From NCBI RefSeq assembly GCF_003347205.1, contig NZ_QQBJ01000008.1, positions 186,001 to 250,000 on the forward strand: a stretch of 64,000 nucleotides of DNA, given 5' to 3'. The DNA comes from Mycolicibacterium moriokaense (GTDB taxonomy: Bacteria > Actinomycetota > Actinomycetes > Mycobacteriales > Mycobacteriaceae). Below, piece after piece: positions 40,663 through 51,753 of the stretch; the stretch's first letter is position 1, and the number at the start of each line of letters is the position of its first letter. Under the pieces are notes generated by a model. That model ran no database searches. It saw only the letters and a list, made by a program, of their open reading frames with translations, and was not told the DNA's origin. The position numbers and the translations under genes were made by a program.

Positions 40663-42315
40663 GTGACCCCCGCCGACCTCGCCGAGCTGCTCAAGACCAC
40701 CGCCGCCGCGGTGCTGGCCGAGCACGGCCTGGACACCTCGGCGCTGCCCGAGACCGTCACCGTCGAGCGGCCACGCAATCCCGACCACGGCGATTACGCC
40801 ACCAACCTCGCCCTGCAGCTGGGCAAGAAGGTCGGCGCAAACCCGCGTGAACTGGCCGGATGGCTGGCCACCGCGCTCGCTGAGGCCGCGGGCGTCGCCT
40901 CGGCCGAGGTCGCCGGGCCTGGCTTCGTCAACCTGCGCCTCGACGCCAGCGCGCAGAACGTCATCGTCGACAACGTCGTCGGTGCCGGCAAGAACTACGG
41001 CCACTCCGATGAGCTGCGCGGGCAGAACATCAACCTCGAGTTCGTCTCCGCCAACCCGACCGGGCCCATCCACATCGGCGGCACCCGTTGGGCCGCCGTC
41101 GGCGACGCGCTCGGGCGGCTGCTGTCGACCCAGGGCGCCGTAGTCGTCCGGGAGTACTACTTCAACGACCACGGTGCCCAGATCGACCGGTTCACCAACT
41201 CGCTCATCGCCGCCGCCAAGGGCGAGCCGATCCCCGACGACGGATACGCCGGCGACTACATCGGCGACATCGCCGCCCAGGTCATCGCCAAGGAACCCGA
41301 CGCCCTGAACCTGCCCGACGCCGAGATGCGCGAGGCGTTCCGCGCGATCGGCGTCGACCTGATGTTCACCCACATCAAACAGTCCCTGCACGACTTCGGC
41401 ACCGACTTCGACGTCTACACGCACGAAGACTCGATGCACACCAGCGGCCGCGTCGACCAAGCCATCGGCAGGCTCCGCGACGTCGGCAAGATCTACGAGA
41501 AGGACGGCGCCGTCTGGTTGCGCACCACCGACTTCGGTGACGACAAGGACCGCGTCGTCATCAAGAGCGACGGTGCGCCCGCCTACGTCGCGGCCGATAT
41601 CGCTTATTACCTGGACAAGCGCGAGCGCGGCGCCGATCTGTGCATCTACATGCTCGGTGCCGACCACCACGGCTACATCGCCCGACTCAAGGCGATCGCC
41701 GCCTCGCTCGGCGAAGACCCGGCCACCGTCGAGGTGCTGATCGGGCAGATGGTCAACCTGGTGCGTGACGGCCAGCCGGTGCGGATGAGCAAGCGCGCGG
41801 GCACGGTCATCACACTCGACGACCTCGTCGAGGCCATCGGCGTGGACGCCGCCCGGTACTCGTTGATCCGCTCCTCGGTCGATACCCCGATCGACATCGA
41901 TCTGGCGTTGTGGTCGTCGGCGTCCAGCGAAAACCCGGTCTATTACGTGCAATACGCGCACGCGCGGCTGTCCGCGCTGGCGCGCAACGCCGCTGAACTC
42001 GGTATCGTCGCCGACACCACCCATCTCGAACTGCTGACGCACGAGAAGGAGGGCACGCTGATCCGCAACATCGGCGAGTTCCCCCGCGTGCTGAAAACCG
42101 CTGCCGCGCTTCGGGAGCCGCACCGGGTGTCGAGGTATCTGGAAGATCTCGCGGGCGACTACCACCGGTTCTACGACTCGTGCCGGGTGCTGCCGCAGGG
42201 GGACGAGGAACCCACCGACTTGCACGCCACGCGCCTCGCGCTGTGCCAGGCCACCCGGCAGGTCATCGAAAACGGCCTCGGCATCCTCGGCGTCACCGCC
42301 CCGGAGCGCATGTAA
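40663..42315 (+). CDS. argS: Arginyl-tRNA synthetase
   Basis: 550 residues from GTG 40663. It charges tRNA-Arg with arginine in the cytoplasm. N-terminal Add1 domain (about 1-100), then the class I catalytic domain with the HIGH-type motif [10 protein letters not shown] (HIGG 137-140) and the second signature as MSKRAG (375-380) in [14 protein letters not shown]; ArgRS often lacks a canonical KMSKS. The C-terminal helical anticodon-binding (DALR) domain ends with [14 protein letters not shown]. First gene of the argS-lysA-hom-thrC-thrB run; lysA starts right at its stop (TAAATG). Confidence 0.98.
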   Translation: MTPADLAELLKTTAAAVLAEHGLDTSALPETVTVERPRNPDHGDYATNLALQLGKKVGANPRELAGWLATALAEAAGVASAEVAGPGFVNLRLDASAQNVIVDNVVGAGKNYGHSDELRGQNINLEFVSANPTGPIHIGGTRWAAVGDALGRLLSTQGAVVVREYYFNDHGAQIDRFTNSLIAAAKGEPIPDDGYAGDYIGDIAAQVIAKEPDALNLPDAEMREAFRAIGVDLMFTHIKQSLHDFGTDFDVYTHEDSMHTSGRVDQAIGRLRDVGKIYEKDGAVWLRTTDFGDDKDRVVIKSDGAPAYVAADIAYYLDKRERGADLCIYMLGADHHGYIARLKAIAASLGEDPATVEVLIGQMVNLVRDGQPVRMSKRAGTVITLDDLVEAIGVDAARYSLIRSSVDTPIDIDLALWSSASSENPVYYVQYAHARLSALARNAAELGIVADTTHLELLTHEKEGTLIRNIGEFPRVLKTAAALREPHRVSRYLEDLAGDYHRFYDSCRVLPQGDEEPTDLHATRLALCQATRQVIENGLGILGVTAPERM

Positions 42316-43731
42316 ATGGCCCATCCCGCCGGTCCTCGGCACGCCGAGGAGATCCACCACCCGGGCGCGCCGCCGCGCCCCGGGTCGTCCGATCAGTTGC
42401 TCGCTCTTGCGCCGAATGTGTGGCCGCGCAACTGTGTTCGCGGCGGCGACGGCGTGGTGTCGATCGCCGCCGTCAAGGTTTCCGACATCGCCGACGAGTA
42501 CGGCACGCCCGTCTTCATCGTCGACGAGGACGACTTCCGCTCGCGCTGCCGTGAGATCGCCGCGGCGTTCGGCGGCGGCGACAACGTCCACTACGCGGCC
42601 AAGGCGTTCCTGTGCACCGAGATCGCCCGGTGGGTCAACGAAGAAGGCCTGTCGCTGGATGTGGCCAGCGGCGGCGAACTCGCCGTCGCGCTGCACGCCG
42701 ACTTCCCGGCCGAACGAATAGCGCTGCACGGCAACAACAAATCCGTCGACGAACTGTCGGCGGCGGTCAAGGCCGGGGTCGGCCACATAGTGCTGGACTC
42801 GATGACCGAGATCGAACGCCTCGACGAGATCGCAGGCGCCGCGGGTGTCGTCCAAGACGTCCTGGTGCGCGTCACCGTCGGCGTCGAGGCGCACACCCAC
42901 GAATTCATCGCCACCGCACACGAAGACCAGAAGTTCGGCCTGTCGCTGGCCAGCGGCGCTGCGATGGCCGCCGTGCGCCGGGTCTTCGAGACCGACCACC
43001 TGCGGTTGGTCGGCCTGCACAGCCACATCGGTTCACAGATCTTCGATGTCGACGGCTTCGAGATCGCCGCCCACCGGGTGATCGGCCTGCTGCGTGACGT
43101 GGTCGCCGAATTCGGCGTCGACAAGACCGCCCAGATCGCCACCGTCGACCTCGGTGGGGGACTGGGCATTTCCTACCTCGCGCAAGACGATCCCCCTCCC
43201 GTCGAGGACATCGCCGCCAAACTCGGCGCGATCGTGCACCACGAGTCCGCGGCGGTCGGCCTGCCCACCCCGCGACTGGTGGTCGAGCCGGGACGGGCCA
43301 TCGCGGGCCCCGGCACCATCACCGTCTACCGGGTCGGCACCGTCAAAGACGTCTCCGTCAGCGCGACCGCCCACCGCCGCTACGTCAGCGTGGACGGCGG
43401 CATGAGCGACAACATCAGGACATCGCTCTACGGGGCGGAATACGACGTGCGCCTGATCTCCCGAACCAGCGACGCCGCACCGACGCTGGGCCGTATCGTC
43501 GGAAAGCACTGTGAAAGCGGGGACATCGTGGTGCGCGACGCGTGGGTCCCCGACGATATCGCGCCCGACGACCTGCTGGGCGTCGCGGCGACCGGCGCCT
43601 ACTGCTATTCGATGTCGAGCCGTTACAACCTGATCGGCCGCCCCGCAGTGGTGGCCGTGCGCGACGGGCGGGCCCGCCTGATCCTGCGCCGGGAGACGGT
43701 CGACGACCTGCTCAGTCTGGAAGTGAGGTAG
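42316..43731 (+). CDS. lysA: Diaminopimelate decarboxylase
   Basis: 471 residues from ATG 42316, directly after the argS stop. It converts meso-diaminopimelate to lysine, the last lysine step, and draws on the cell-wall precursor pool. PLP is held by K96 in [10 protein letters not shown]; further fold-III motifs are [24 protein letters not shown] and the active-site ESGDIVVRD and CYSMSSRYN from the partner subunit. An N-terminal 35-residue lead ([15 protein letters not shown]) is typical of actinobacterial LysA. Neighbouring hom, thrC and thrB make this an aspartate-family amino-acid operon. Confidence 0.98.
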   Translation: MAHPAGPRHAEEIHHPGAPPRPGSSDQLLALAPNVWPRNCVRGGDGVVSIAAVKVSDIADEYGTPVFIVDEDDFRSRCREIAAAFGGGDNVHYAAKAFLCTEIARWVNEEGLSLDVASGGELAVALHADFPAERIALHGNNKSVDELSAAVKAGVGHIVLDSMTEIERLDEIAGAAGVVQDVLVRVTVGVEAHTHEFIATAHEDQKFGLSLASGAAMAAVRRVFETDHLRLVGLHSHIGSQIFDVDGFEIAAHRVIGLLRDVVAEFGVDKTAQIATVDLGGGLGISYLAQDDPPPVEDIAAKLGAIVHHESAAVGLPTPRLVVEPGRAIAGPGTITVYRVGTVKDVSVSATAHRRYVSVDGGMSDNIRTSLYGAEYDVRLISRTSDAAPTLGRIVGKHCESGDIVVRDAWVPDDIAPDDLLGVAATGAYCYSMSSRYNLIGRPAVVAVRDGRARLILRRETVDDLLSLEVR

Positions 43732-43734
43732 TTC

Positions 43735-45054
43735 ATGAATCAAAAGCCGGTTGGCGTAGCGGTATTGGGGTTGGGCAACGTCGGCAGCCAGGTGGTCCGC
43801 ATCATCGAGGAGAGCGCCGAGGACCTGACCGCCCGCATCGGCGCGCCGCTGGTGCTCCGCGGCGTCGGCGTGCGTCGGGTGGCCGACGACCGCGGCGTGC
43901 CCGTCGATCTGCTCACCAGCGACATCGACGCTCTGGTGTCCCGCGACGACGTCGACGTGGTCGTCGAGGTGATGGGCCCCGTCGAACCCGCACGCAAGGC
44001 GATCCTGTCCGCCCTGGAGAAGGGCAAGTCCGTCGTCACCGCCAACAAGGCACTGATGGCGCAGTCCACCGGCGAGTTGGCCCAGGCCGCCGAACACGCC
44101 CACGTCGACCTCTACTTCGAGGCCGCGGTCGCCGGTGCCATCCCCGTCATCCGCCCGCTCACCCAGTCGCTCGCCGGCGACACCGTGCTGCGGGTGGCCG
44201 GCATCGTCAACGGCACCACCAACTACATCCTCTCGGAGATGGACAGCACCGGCGCCGAGTACTCCACGGCCCTGGCCGACGCGAGCGCCCTCGGCTATGC
44301 CGAGGCCGACCCGACCGCCGACGTCGAGGGATACGACGCCGCGGCCAAGGCCGCGATTCTGGCGTCCATCGCCTTCCACACCCGCGTGACCGCCGACGAC
44401 GTCTACCGCGAAGGCATCACCAAGGTGACGCCCGCCGACTTCGCGACCGCGCGCGCCCTCGGCTGCACCATCAAGCTGCTGTCCATCTGCGAGCGTCTCA
44501 CCAACGACGAAGGACAACAACGGATCTCGGCCCGGGTTTATCCCGCGCTGGTGCCGCTGTCGCACCCGCTCGCCGCGGTCAACGGCGCGTTCAACGCGGT
44601 CGTCGTGGAGGCCGAGGCCGCCGGCCGGCTGATGTTCTACGGACAGGGTGCCGGGGGAGCGCCGACGGCGTCGGCAGTGATGGGAGATCTGGTGATGGCG
44701 GCGCGCAACCGGGTACAGGGCGGCCGCGGCCCCCGCGAGTCCAAGTACGCCAAGCTGCCCATCTCGCCGATCGGATTCATCCCCACCCGCTACTACGTCA
44801 GCATGAACGTCGCCGACCGTCCCGGTGTATTGGCCTCTGTCGCTGCCGAATTCGGCAAGCGCGAAGTGAGCATCGCAGAGGTGCGGCAGGAGGGCGTCGT
44901 CGACGAAGGCGGCCAGCGCTGCGGCGCCCGGATCGTCGTCGTCACCCACGAGGCCACCGACGCGGCGCTGTCGGAGACCGTCGCCGCCCTTGCCGACCTG
45001 GACGTCGTCGAGGAAGTGACCAGCGTGCTTCGACTCGAAGGAAACGGCGAATGA
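43735..45054 (+). CDS. hom: Homoserine dehydrogenase
   Basis: 439 residues from ATG 43735, 3 bp after lysA. It reduces aspartate semialdehyde to homoserine with NAD(P)H, the branch to threonine and methionine. N-terminal Rossmann motif [13 protein letters not shown] (about 7-19), catalytic region [15 protein letters not shown] and the [21 protein letters not shown] block with the substrate-binding Asp/Lys. A C-terminal ACT domain (about 355-435, [20 protein letters not shown]) gives feedback control by threonine. Called thrA in M. tuberculosis. Stop overlaps thrC ATG by 4 bp. Confidence 0.98.
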   Translation: MNQKPVGVAVLGLGNVGSQVVRIIEESAEDLTARIGAPLVLRGVGVRRVADDRGVPVDLLTSDIDALVSRDDVDVVVEVMGPVEPARKAILSALEKGKSVVTANKALMAQSTGELAQAAEHAHVDLYFEAAVAGAIPVIRPLTQSLAGDTVLRVAGIVNGTTNYILSEMDSTGAEYSTALADASALGYAEADPTADVEGYDAAAKAAILASIAFHTRVTADDVYREGITKVTPADFATARALGCTIKLLSICERLTNDEGQQRISARVYPALVPLSHPLAAVNGAFNAVVVEAEAAGRLMFYGQGAGGAPTASAVMGDLVMAARNRVQGGRGPRESKYAKLPISPIGFIPTRYYVSMNVADRPGVLASVAAEFGKREVSIAEVRQEGVVDEGGQRCGARIVVVTHEATDAALSETVAALADLDVVEEVTSVLRLEGNGE

Positions 45055-46136
45055 GCGCGACCCGCGCGGAGCCCGTGCACAAGCCGTGGCCAGGCCTGAT
45101 CGCGGCCTACCGCGACCGGTTGCCGGTCGAGGACACCTGGCGCCCCGTCACTCTGCTCGAAGGCGGCACCCCGCTGATCCATGCCAAGCGGCTGTCCGAA
45201 CGCACCGGCTGCACAGTGCATTTGAAGGTCGAGGGGCTCAACCCGACGGGATCGTTCAAGGATCGCGGCATGACCGTGGCCGTCACCGAGTCGATGGCGC
45301 GTGGCCAGCAGGCGGTGCTGTGTGCCTCCACGGGCAACACGTCGGCCTCCGCGGCCGCCTACGCCGCGCGTGCGGGCATCACGTGTGCGGTGCTGATCCC
45401 GCAGGGCAAGATCGCGATGGGCAAGCTGGCCCAGGCGGTGATGCACGGCGCCAAGATCCTGCAGATCGACGGCAACTTCGACGACTGCCTGGAACTGGCC
45501 CGCAAGCTGACCACCGACTACCCGACGATCGCGCTGGTGAACTCCATCAACCCATACCGCATCGAAGGGCAGAAGACCGCGGCGTTCGAGATCGTCGACG
45601 CGCTGGGCACCGCGCCCGACGTGCACTCGCTGCCGGTCGGCAACGCGGGCAACATCACCGCGTACTGGAAGGGCTATACCGAGTACCACCGCGACGGGAT
45701 GTTCGACCGGCTCCCGCGGATGCTGGGCACCCAGGCCGCGGGCGCAGCCCCGCTGGTGACAGGCGAGCCCGTCAAGGAACCCGAGACCATCGCCACCGCG
45801 ATCCGGATCGGTGCGCCCGCGTCGTGGAGTTCGGCCGTCGAGGCCCAGCAACAGTCCAACGGGCGCTTCCTGGCCGCCACCGACGAGCAGATCCTGGACG
45901 CATACCACCTGGTCGCGGCCAGTGAAGGCGTCTTCGTCGAGCCCGCGTCGGCCGCCAGCATCGCCGGCCTGCTCAAGTCCGTCGAGGACGGTTGGGTCAA
46001 ACGCGGCTCGACGGTGGTGTGCACGGTGACCGGCAACGGCCTCAAGGACCCGGACACCGCGCTGCGGGACATGCCAGAGGTCACCCCGGTGCCCGTCGAC
46101 CCGGGTGCCGTCGTCGCGCAACTGGACTTGGGCTGA
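45051..46136 (+). CDS. thrC: Threonine synthase
   Basis: 361 residues from ATG 45051 (ATGA overlap with hom). PLP-dependent fold II enzyme that converts O-phosphohomoserine to threonine. The PLP lysine is K70 in [11 protein letters not shown]; the phosphate cup [13 protein letters not shown] and the late [14 protein letters not shown] are also conserved. Short type without the long N-terminal domain, as usual in actinobacteria. The upstream start in the same open frame lies inside hom and is not used. thrB follows after 33 bp. Confidence 0.98.
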   Translation: MSATRAEPVHKPWPGLIAAYRDRLPVEDTWRPVTLLEGGTPLIHAKRLSERTGCTVHLKVEGLNPTGSFKDRGMTVAVTESMARGQQAVLCASTGNTSASAAAYAARAGITCAVLIPQGKIAMGKLAQAVMHGAKILQIDGNFDDCLELARKLTTDYPTIALVNSINPYRIEGQKTAAFEIVDALGTAPDVHSLPVGNAGNITAYWKGYTEYHRDGMFDRLPRMLGTQAAGAAPLVTGEPVKEPETIATAIRIGAPASWSSAVEAQQQSNGRFLAATDEQILDAYHLVAASEGVFVEPASAASIAGLLKSVEDGWVKRGSTVVCTVTGNGLKDPDTALRDMPEVTPVPVDPGAVVAQLDLG

Positions 46137-46151
46137 TCGTCGCGCACGTGA

Positions 46152-47114
<963 letters not shown>

Positions 47115-47389
47115 CAGGTGTCAGACACGGATCAGCGTGTTTCTTGCTTCCAGCATCGAAGCGGGTTATTCTCGCTGTCGTCCAGCAATCGCATGGTTTT
47201 TACCTGCGCCGACACTAGGACAACCACCACATTTTTGGACTTCCACTCGTGGATTGACGGATCGCCATATCGCCGCGAATCCCGGCCATCGCCGTTGCAC
47301 ATGCATCGGTGGCAGCTTCGCAGTTGGCCGTTTGGCTGACTGCAACGAACCCTCCGTGACGTGATCACCGAGGGAAGGAAAGGAAATCC
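47115..47389 (+). promoter_or_regulatory. Long promoter/leader region of rho
   Basis: 275 bp without a gene. TTGCTT (47144-47149), 17 bp, TATTCT (47167-47172) is a fair SigA-type promoter. It would give an untranslated leader of about 210 nt ending in GGGAAGGAAAGGAAATCC (47373-47387 region) as ribosome-binding site. The leader is C-rich in parts (CCAGCAATCGC, CAACCACCAC), as expected for a Rho-loading site. Autoregulation is inference. Confidence 0.45.
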
Positions 47390-49357
47390 GTGACTGAAAC
47401 GGACCTCGTCACGGCTGGTGGCAGCAACGATCAAGCCGAGCTGCCGAACACCGTGAATTCAGAAGACACAAACTCTGCGGCTGCTGACGCGCCTACCGCT
47501 GCGCCGGCCGCTGACCAAGCACCCAAAGCGGACGTAACCACGGACGCGTCGACGGGATCCCTGTCGACCATGGTGCTCCCGGAACTGCGCGCCCTGGCCA
47601 ACTCCGTCGGCGTCAAGGGCGCCTCGGGGATGCGCAAGAGCGAACTCATCGCCGCGATCCGCGAGAGCCGTGGCGAGTCGGTCAACACCGGCGACAAATC
47701 CGGTGAGGCCGCCAACGCCGAAAAGGCCGCCGAGAAGGCCCCCGAGAAGGGCGACGACGCCAACAACGGCAGCGCCTCGGCGTCCGCGGAGAACGCGGCG
47801 GCCAACACCGCGACCGAGAACGGCGCTCCTGCCGGCGACCAGCAGCCCCAGCAGCGCCGTGAGCGCCGCGGTGCCGCCCGCGACGCCGGCGCCCCCGCCG
47901 AGAAGAACAAGCAGGACGGCAAGGGCGGCCCCGACTCCGACAAGTCGGACAAGAACGCCCCGGAGAAGTCGGAGAAGAACAAGAACCAGCAGGACTCCAA
48001 GCCCGACAACAAGCCGGACGGCGGGGACCAGCAGGGCGACCAGAACAACCAGAACCGGAACAACAACCAGAACCGGAACAACAACAACAACGACGACGAC
48101 GACGGTGAAGGCCGCGGCGGCCGCCGGGGCCGCCGGTTCCGCGACCGCAGGCGCCGCGGTGACCGCGGCGGCGACGGCGGCGGCGACACCGAACTGCGCG
48201 AGGACGACGTCGTCCAGCCCGTAGCGGGCATTCTCGACGTGCTCGACAACTACGCGTTCGTCCGCACCTCCGGCTACCTCGCCGGACCCAACGACGTGTA
48301 CGTGTCGATGAACATGGTCCGCAAGAACGGCCTGCGCCGCGGCGACGCGGTGACCGGCGCCGTGCGCCTGCCCAAGGACGGCGAGCAGCCCAACCAGCGG
48401 CAGAAGTTCAACCCGCTGGTGCGCCTGGACACCGTCAACGGCGGCTCGGTCGAGGACGCCAAGAAGCGCCCGGAGTTCGGCAAGCTGACCCCGCTGTACC
48501 CGAACCAGCGGCTGCGCCTGGAAACCTCTGGCGAGAAGCTGACCACTCGCGTCATCGACCTGATCATGCCGATCGGCAAGGGCCAGCGCGCCCTGATCGT
48601 GTCGCCGCCGAAGGCCGGTAAGACCACGATCCTTCAGGACATCGCCAACGCGATCACCAGGAACAACCCGGAATGCCACCTCATGGTCGTGCTCGTCGAC
48701 GAGCGCCCCGAGGAGGTCACCGACATGCAGCGTTCGGTCAAGGGCGAGGTCATCGCCTCGACGTTCGACCGGCCGCCGTCCGATCACACCCAGGCCGCCG
48801 AGCTGGCCATCGAGCGGGCCAAGCGCCTGGTCGAGCAGGGCAAGGACGTCGTCGTGCTGCTGGACTCGATCACTCGCCTCGGCCGCGCGTACAACAACGC
48901 GTCGCCCGCCTCGGGCCGCATCCTGTCCGGTGGTGTCGACTCGACCGCGCTGTATCCGCCCAAGCGGTTCCTCGGCGCGGCCCGCAACATCGAGGACGGC
49001 GGCTCGCTGACGATCATCGCCACCGCGATGGTGGAGACCGGTTCGACCGGCGACACGGTGATCTTCGAGGAGTTCAAGGGCACCGGCAACGCCGAGCTCA
49101 AGCTGGACCGCAAGATCTCCGAGCGACGCGTGTTCCCGGCCGTCGACGTGAACCCCTCCGGCACCCGCAAGGACGAGCTGCTGCTCTCGCCGGACGAGTT
49201 CGCGATCGTGCACAAGCTGCGCCGGGTGCTGTCCGGCCTGGATTCCCATCAGGCCATCGATCTGCTGATGAGCCAGCTGCGCAAGACCAAGAACAACTAC
49301 GAGTTCCTGGTTCAGGTCTCCAAGACCGCGCCCGGGTCCCCGGACGACGTCGACTGA
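47390..49357 (+). CDS. rho: Transcription termination factor Rho with large N-terminal insertion
   Basis: 655 residues from GTG 47390, far longer than the 419 of E. coli. An N-terminal Rho_N helix (about 60-100, VLPELRALANSVGVKGASG) is followed by a disordered insertion (about 105-265) rich in Lys/Glu/Ala, then an Asn/Gln/Asp run (about 217-240) and an Arg/Gly-rich stretch RGGRRGRRFRDRRRRGDRGG. The RNA-binding cold-shock domain and the RecA-type motor follow, with Walker A SPPKAGKTTILQ, Walker B VVLLDSITRLGRAY and the C-terminal RKDELLLSPDE. The hexamer unwinds RNA to stop transcription. The insertion is typical of high-GC Gram-positives. Confidence 0.98.
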   Translation: MTETDLVTAGGSNDQAELPNTVNSEDTNSAAADAPTAAPAADQAPKADVTTDASTGSLSTMVLPELRALANSVGVKGASGMRKSELIAAIRESRGESVNTGDKSGEAANAEKAAEKAPEKGDDANNGSASASAENAAANTATENGAPAGDQQPQQRRERRGAARDAGAPAEKNKQDGKGGPDSDKSDKNAPEKSEKNKNQQDSKPDNKPDGGDQQGDQNNQNRNNNQNRNNNNNDDDDGEGRGGRRGRRFRDRRRRGDRGGDGGGDTELREDDVVQPVAGILDVLDNYAFVRTSGYLAGPNDVYVSMNMVRKNGLRRGDAVTGAVRLPKDGEQPNQRQKFNPLVRLDTVNGGSVEDAKKRPEFGKLTPLYPNQRLRLETSGEKLTTRVIDLIMPIGKGQRALIVSPPKAGKTTILQDIANAITRNNPECHLMVVLVDERPEEVTDMQRSVKGEVIASTFDRPPSDHTQAAELAIERAKRLVEQGKDVVVLLDSITRLGRAYNNASPASGRILSGGVDSTALYPPKRFLGAARNIEDGGSLTIIATAMVETGSTGDTVIFEEFKGTGNAELKLDRKISERRVFPAVDVNPSGTRKDELLLSPDEFAIVHKLRRVLSGLDSHQAIDLLMSQLRKTKNNYEFLVQVSKTAPGSPDDVD

Positions 49358-49361
49358 GTGA

Positions 49362-49406
49362 CTTCGGCGTGGTGAGTCGCGCTCAGCGCAACCACACACG
49401 CCGAAG
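49362..49406. terminator. Long hairpin between convergent rho and TetR genes
   Basis: CTTCGGCGTG (49362-49371) and CACGCCGAAG (49397-49406) form a perfect 10-bp stem with a 25-nt loop. It begins 5 bp after the rho stop and ends right at the TetR stop, so it can serve both strands. No T-run. Confidence 0.55.
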
Positions 49407-50012
49407 CTAGAGGGCCGGGTCGGCCCGAAGGCCCGGCATCACATAGCGCCGAACGTGCGCGCGCACCTGGTCCGGATCGCTCGGGTCCAGGGTGTTGCCG
49501 GGCACGGTGACCAGTGAGAGGATCACGCGGGCAACCCATTCCGACGCTTCGTCGAGGCGGGTGTCAGGGTGGATCTCGCCGCTGTCGACCGCGGCCTCGA
49601 GGTAGCGTCGCCAGAACAAGCCCAGATCGGGCACCAGCCCCTGCACGCCGGCGCCCGCACACGCGGCGAACTCCTCGGGTTCGGCCATCCGCAGCCGCAT
49701 CAGCAGCGTGCCGGGGTCGTCGTATGCGGTGCGGGCGTTCACGACGCCCTTCGTGATCTGCTGGTCGAGCCCGGTCAGCGGCTCGAGCATCGCGTGCACC
49801 TCTGACCACCACGCCTCGTTGAGCCGTACGATGGCGGCGCCCAACAAGGACGCCTTGTCGGGAAAGTGCCGGTAGAGCCAGCCTCGCGACACCTGGGCCA
49901 CCTCGGCGACCTCGGACACTGTGGTGGAGCGAATCCCCTTGGCGCGCAAGCACGTTTCGGCCGCATCGATCAGCCGATCGCGGACGCTTCTGGCGGCCGT
50001 GCCGCTTGTCAC
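49407..50012 (-). CDS. TetR family transcriptional regulator
   Basis: 201 residues from GTG 50012. N-terminal helix-turn-helix (about 10-56): RLIDAAETCLRAKGIRSTTVSEVAEVAQVSRGWLYRHFPDKASLL, recognised by the YRHFPDK end (quoted blocks AAETCLRAKG and YRHFPDKASLL). The C-terminal two thirds form the ligand-binding bundle with LFWRRYLEAAVDSGEIHP. Divergent from an acyl-CoA synthetase, with a perfect 18-bp palindrome between, so it most likely represses that gene and releases on an acyl or acyl-CoA ligand. Convergent with rho. Confidence 0.92.
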   Translation of the reverse strand: MTSGTAARSVRDRLIDAAETCLRAKGIRSTTVSEVAEVAQVSRGWLYRHFPDKASLLGAAIVRLNEAWWSEVHAMLEPLTGLDQQITKGVVNARTAYDDPGTLLMRLRMAEPEEFAACAGAGVQGLVPDLGLFWRRYLEAAVDSGEIHPDTRLDEASEWVARVILSLVTVPGNTLDPSDPDQVRAHVRRYVMPGLRADPAL

Positions 50013-50109
50013 CCGGCTGTCTCCTCACCATTTCCTCGCGCCCGCGGACGCGTTGCGCGCATTCTGTCAACTGGCAGCCGGATACTACCGGCCGGACCGG
50101 AGATGGTAG

Positions 50110-50127
50110 ACAGATTCACGAATCTGT
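50110..50127. promoter_or_regulatory. Perfect palindromic TetR operator
   Basis: ACAGATTC (50110-50117), AC, GAATCTGT (50120-50127). Perfect 8-bp arms in the 145-bp gap between the TetR gene and the acyl-CoA synthetase gene, ending 30 bp before the latter's ATG, where it would block its promoter. Confidence 0.7.
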
Positions 50128-50157
50128 TCACACAGCGCGACCGACCCGAGGTGAGGC

Positions 50158-51753
50158 ATGGCGGACACACTCCAGCAGCTGTTTCGCGAGCGGGCCGAGC
50201 AGGACACCGTCGCGATCAAGCATGGCGACCGCACCTGGACCTGGCGCGAGCACGTCGCCGACGCCCGCGCCCAGGCCGCCGCACTGATCGACAGTGCCGA
50301 TCCGAACCGGCCGCTGCACGTCGGTGCGCTACTGGCCAATGGGCCCGACATGTTGACGGCGATGGCGGCCGCCGCGCTCGGCGGCTATGTCCTGTGCTGC
50401 ATCAACAACACCCGCCGCGGCGACGGCCTGGCCCGAGACATCGCGTTGGTCGACTGTCAGATCCTGATCACCGACGCGGCGCATCGCCGTCTTCTCGACG
50501 GTCTGGACCTGCCCGGCGTCCGCGTGCTCGACACCTCCAGCGAAGAGTGGGCGGCGCTGACCGCCGAGCCGAAGGAATTGACGCCGCATCGCGAGGTCGG
50601 CCCGGATGACACCTTCGTGATGATCTTCACCTCGGGCACCAGCGGCGACCCGAAGGCCGTGCAGGTGCAGCACATGATGCCGATCTTCGCGGGAGCCTCA
50701 CTGGCGGAACGCTATTCGGTGGACGCCTCCGACGTCTGCTATGTGTCCATGCCGCTGTTCCACTCGAACTCGATCTACGCCGGCTGGGGCGTCGCGATGG
50801 TCAGCGGGGCCACGATCGTGCCCGCCGTCTTCTCGGTCTCCCGCTTTCTCGACGATGTCCGCCGCCACGGCGTGACGTTCATGAACTACGTCGGTAAGCC
50901 CCTGGCCTACCTGCTGTCCACGCCCGAGCAGCCCGACGACCACGACAACCCGCTGCGCGTCGCCTTCGGCAACGAGGCCAGCGACCGCGACATCGCCGAG
51001 TTCGCCCGGCGCTTCGACTGCACGGTGTGGGACGGCTTCGGGTCGACCGAGAACGCCGTCATCATCACCCGTGAGGACGGCTGCCCCGAGGGCTCGCTGG
51101 GCAAGGGCTTCCCCGGCGTCGCGATCTATCGCCCCGACACCGTGCAGGAGTGCGAGATAGCGCGGTTCGACGAGAACGGGAACCTCCTCAATCGCGAGCA
51201 GGCGGTGGGGGAGTTGGTCAACACCAGCGGCGGTGGTCTGTTCCGCGGCTACTACAAGGACGCCGGCGCCACCGACGACCGGTTGCGCCATGGCATGTAC
51301 TGGTCTGGCGACCTGGCCTACCGCGACGCCGACGGCTGGATCTACTTCGCCGGGCGCACCGCCGACTGGATGCGGGTCGACGGGGAGAACCTCGCCGCCG
51401 CACCGATCGAACGGGTGCTGTTGCGGCTGCCCGAGATCAGCCGCGTCGCGGTCTACCCGATCCCCGATCAGGCGGTGGGCGATCAGGTGATGGCCGCCAT
51501 GGTGTTGCGTGACGGCGCGACGCTGACGTGCGACGCGTTCGAGAGCTTCCTCGGCGAGCAGGCCGACCTGTCGCCGAAGGCCTGGCCGCGCTTTGTCTGG
51601 ATCACCGACGAGATGCCGACCACCGCGACCAACAAGATCCTCAAACGAGAGCTGGTGTCCTACGGCACGACGCCGACCGGTGGGCTGCTGTGGAAGCGCG
51701 ACGGCACCCGGTATCAGCCGGTCGAGAACGCCGTCAGCGGTATGGATCGGTAA
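50158..51753 (+). CDS. Acyl-CoA synthetase (FadD family, adenylate-forming)
   Basis: 531 residues from ATG 50158. ANL superfamily enzyme that activates a fatty or carboxylic acid as acyl-AMP and then acyl-CoA. Core motifs: A3 FVMIFTSGTSGDPKAVQV (the final Lys of the P-loop is present), A5 WDGFGSTENA, A7 MYWSGDLAYRDADG, A8 FAGRTADWMRVDGENLA and the A10 lysine in TNKILKREL. Similar to mycobacterial FadD17/FadD1-type proteins; I leave the number open. Regulated by the divergent TetR. Its stop overlaps the MarR gene end by 20 bp on the other strand. Confidence 0.92.
   Translation: MADTLQQLFRERAEQDTVAIKHGDRTWTWREHVADARAQAAALIDSADPNRPLHVGALLANGPDMLTAMAAAALGGYVLCCINNTRRGDGLARDIALVDCQILITDAAHRRLLDGLDLPGVRVLDTSSEEWAALTAEPKELTPHREVGPDDTFVMIFTSGTSGDPKAVQVQHMMPIFAGASLAERYSVDASDVCYVSMPLFHSNSIYAGWGVAMVSGATIVPAVFSVSRFLDDVRRHGVTFMNYVGKPLAYLLSTPEQPDDHDNPLRVAFGNEASDRDIAEFARRFDCTVWDGFGSTENAVIITREDGCPEGSLGKGFPGVAIYRPDTVQECEIARFDENGNLLNREQAVGELVNTSGGGLFRGYYKDAGATDDRLRHGMYWSGDLAYRDADGWIYFAGRTADWMRVDGENLAAAPIERVLLRLPEISRVAVYPIPDQAVGDQVMAAMVLRDGATLTCDAFESFLGEQADLSPKAWPRFVWITDEMPTTATNKILKRELVSYGTTPTGGLLWKRDGTRYQPVENAVSGMDR

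Noticed and set aside
42316-42420. A small separate gene between argS and lysA
   Set aside because: The stretch is in frame with lysA and matches the N-terminal extension of actinobacterial LysA.
47459-49399. Open frame of more than 600 codons antisense to rho
   Set aside because: Mirror effect of codon bias in a high-GC gene; low-complexity Val/Leu/Arg product with no domain.
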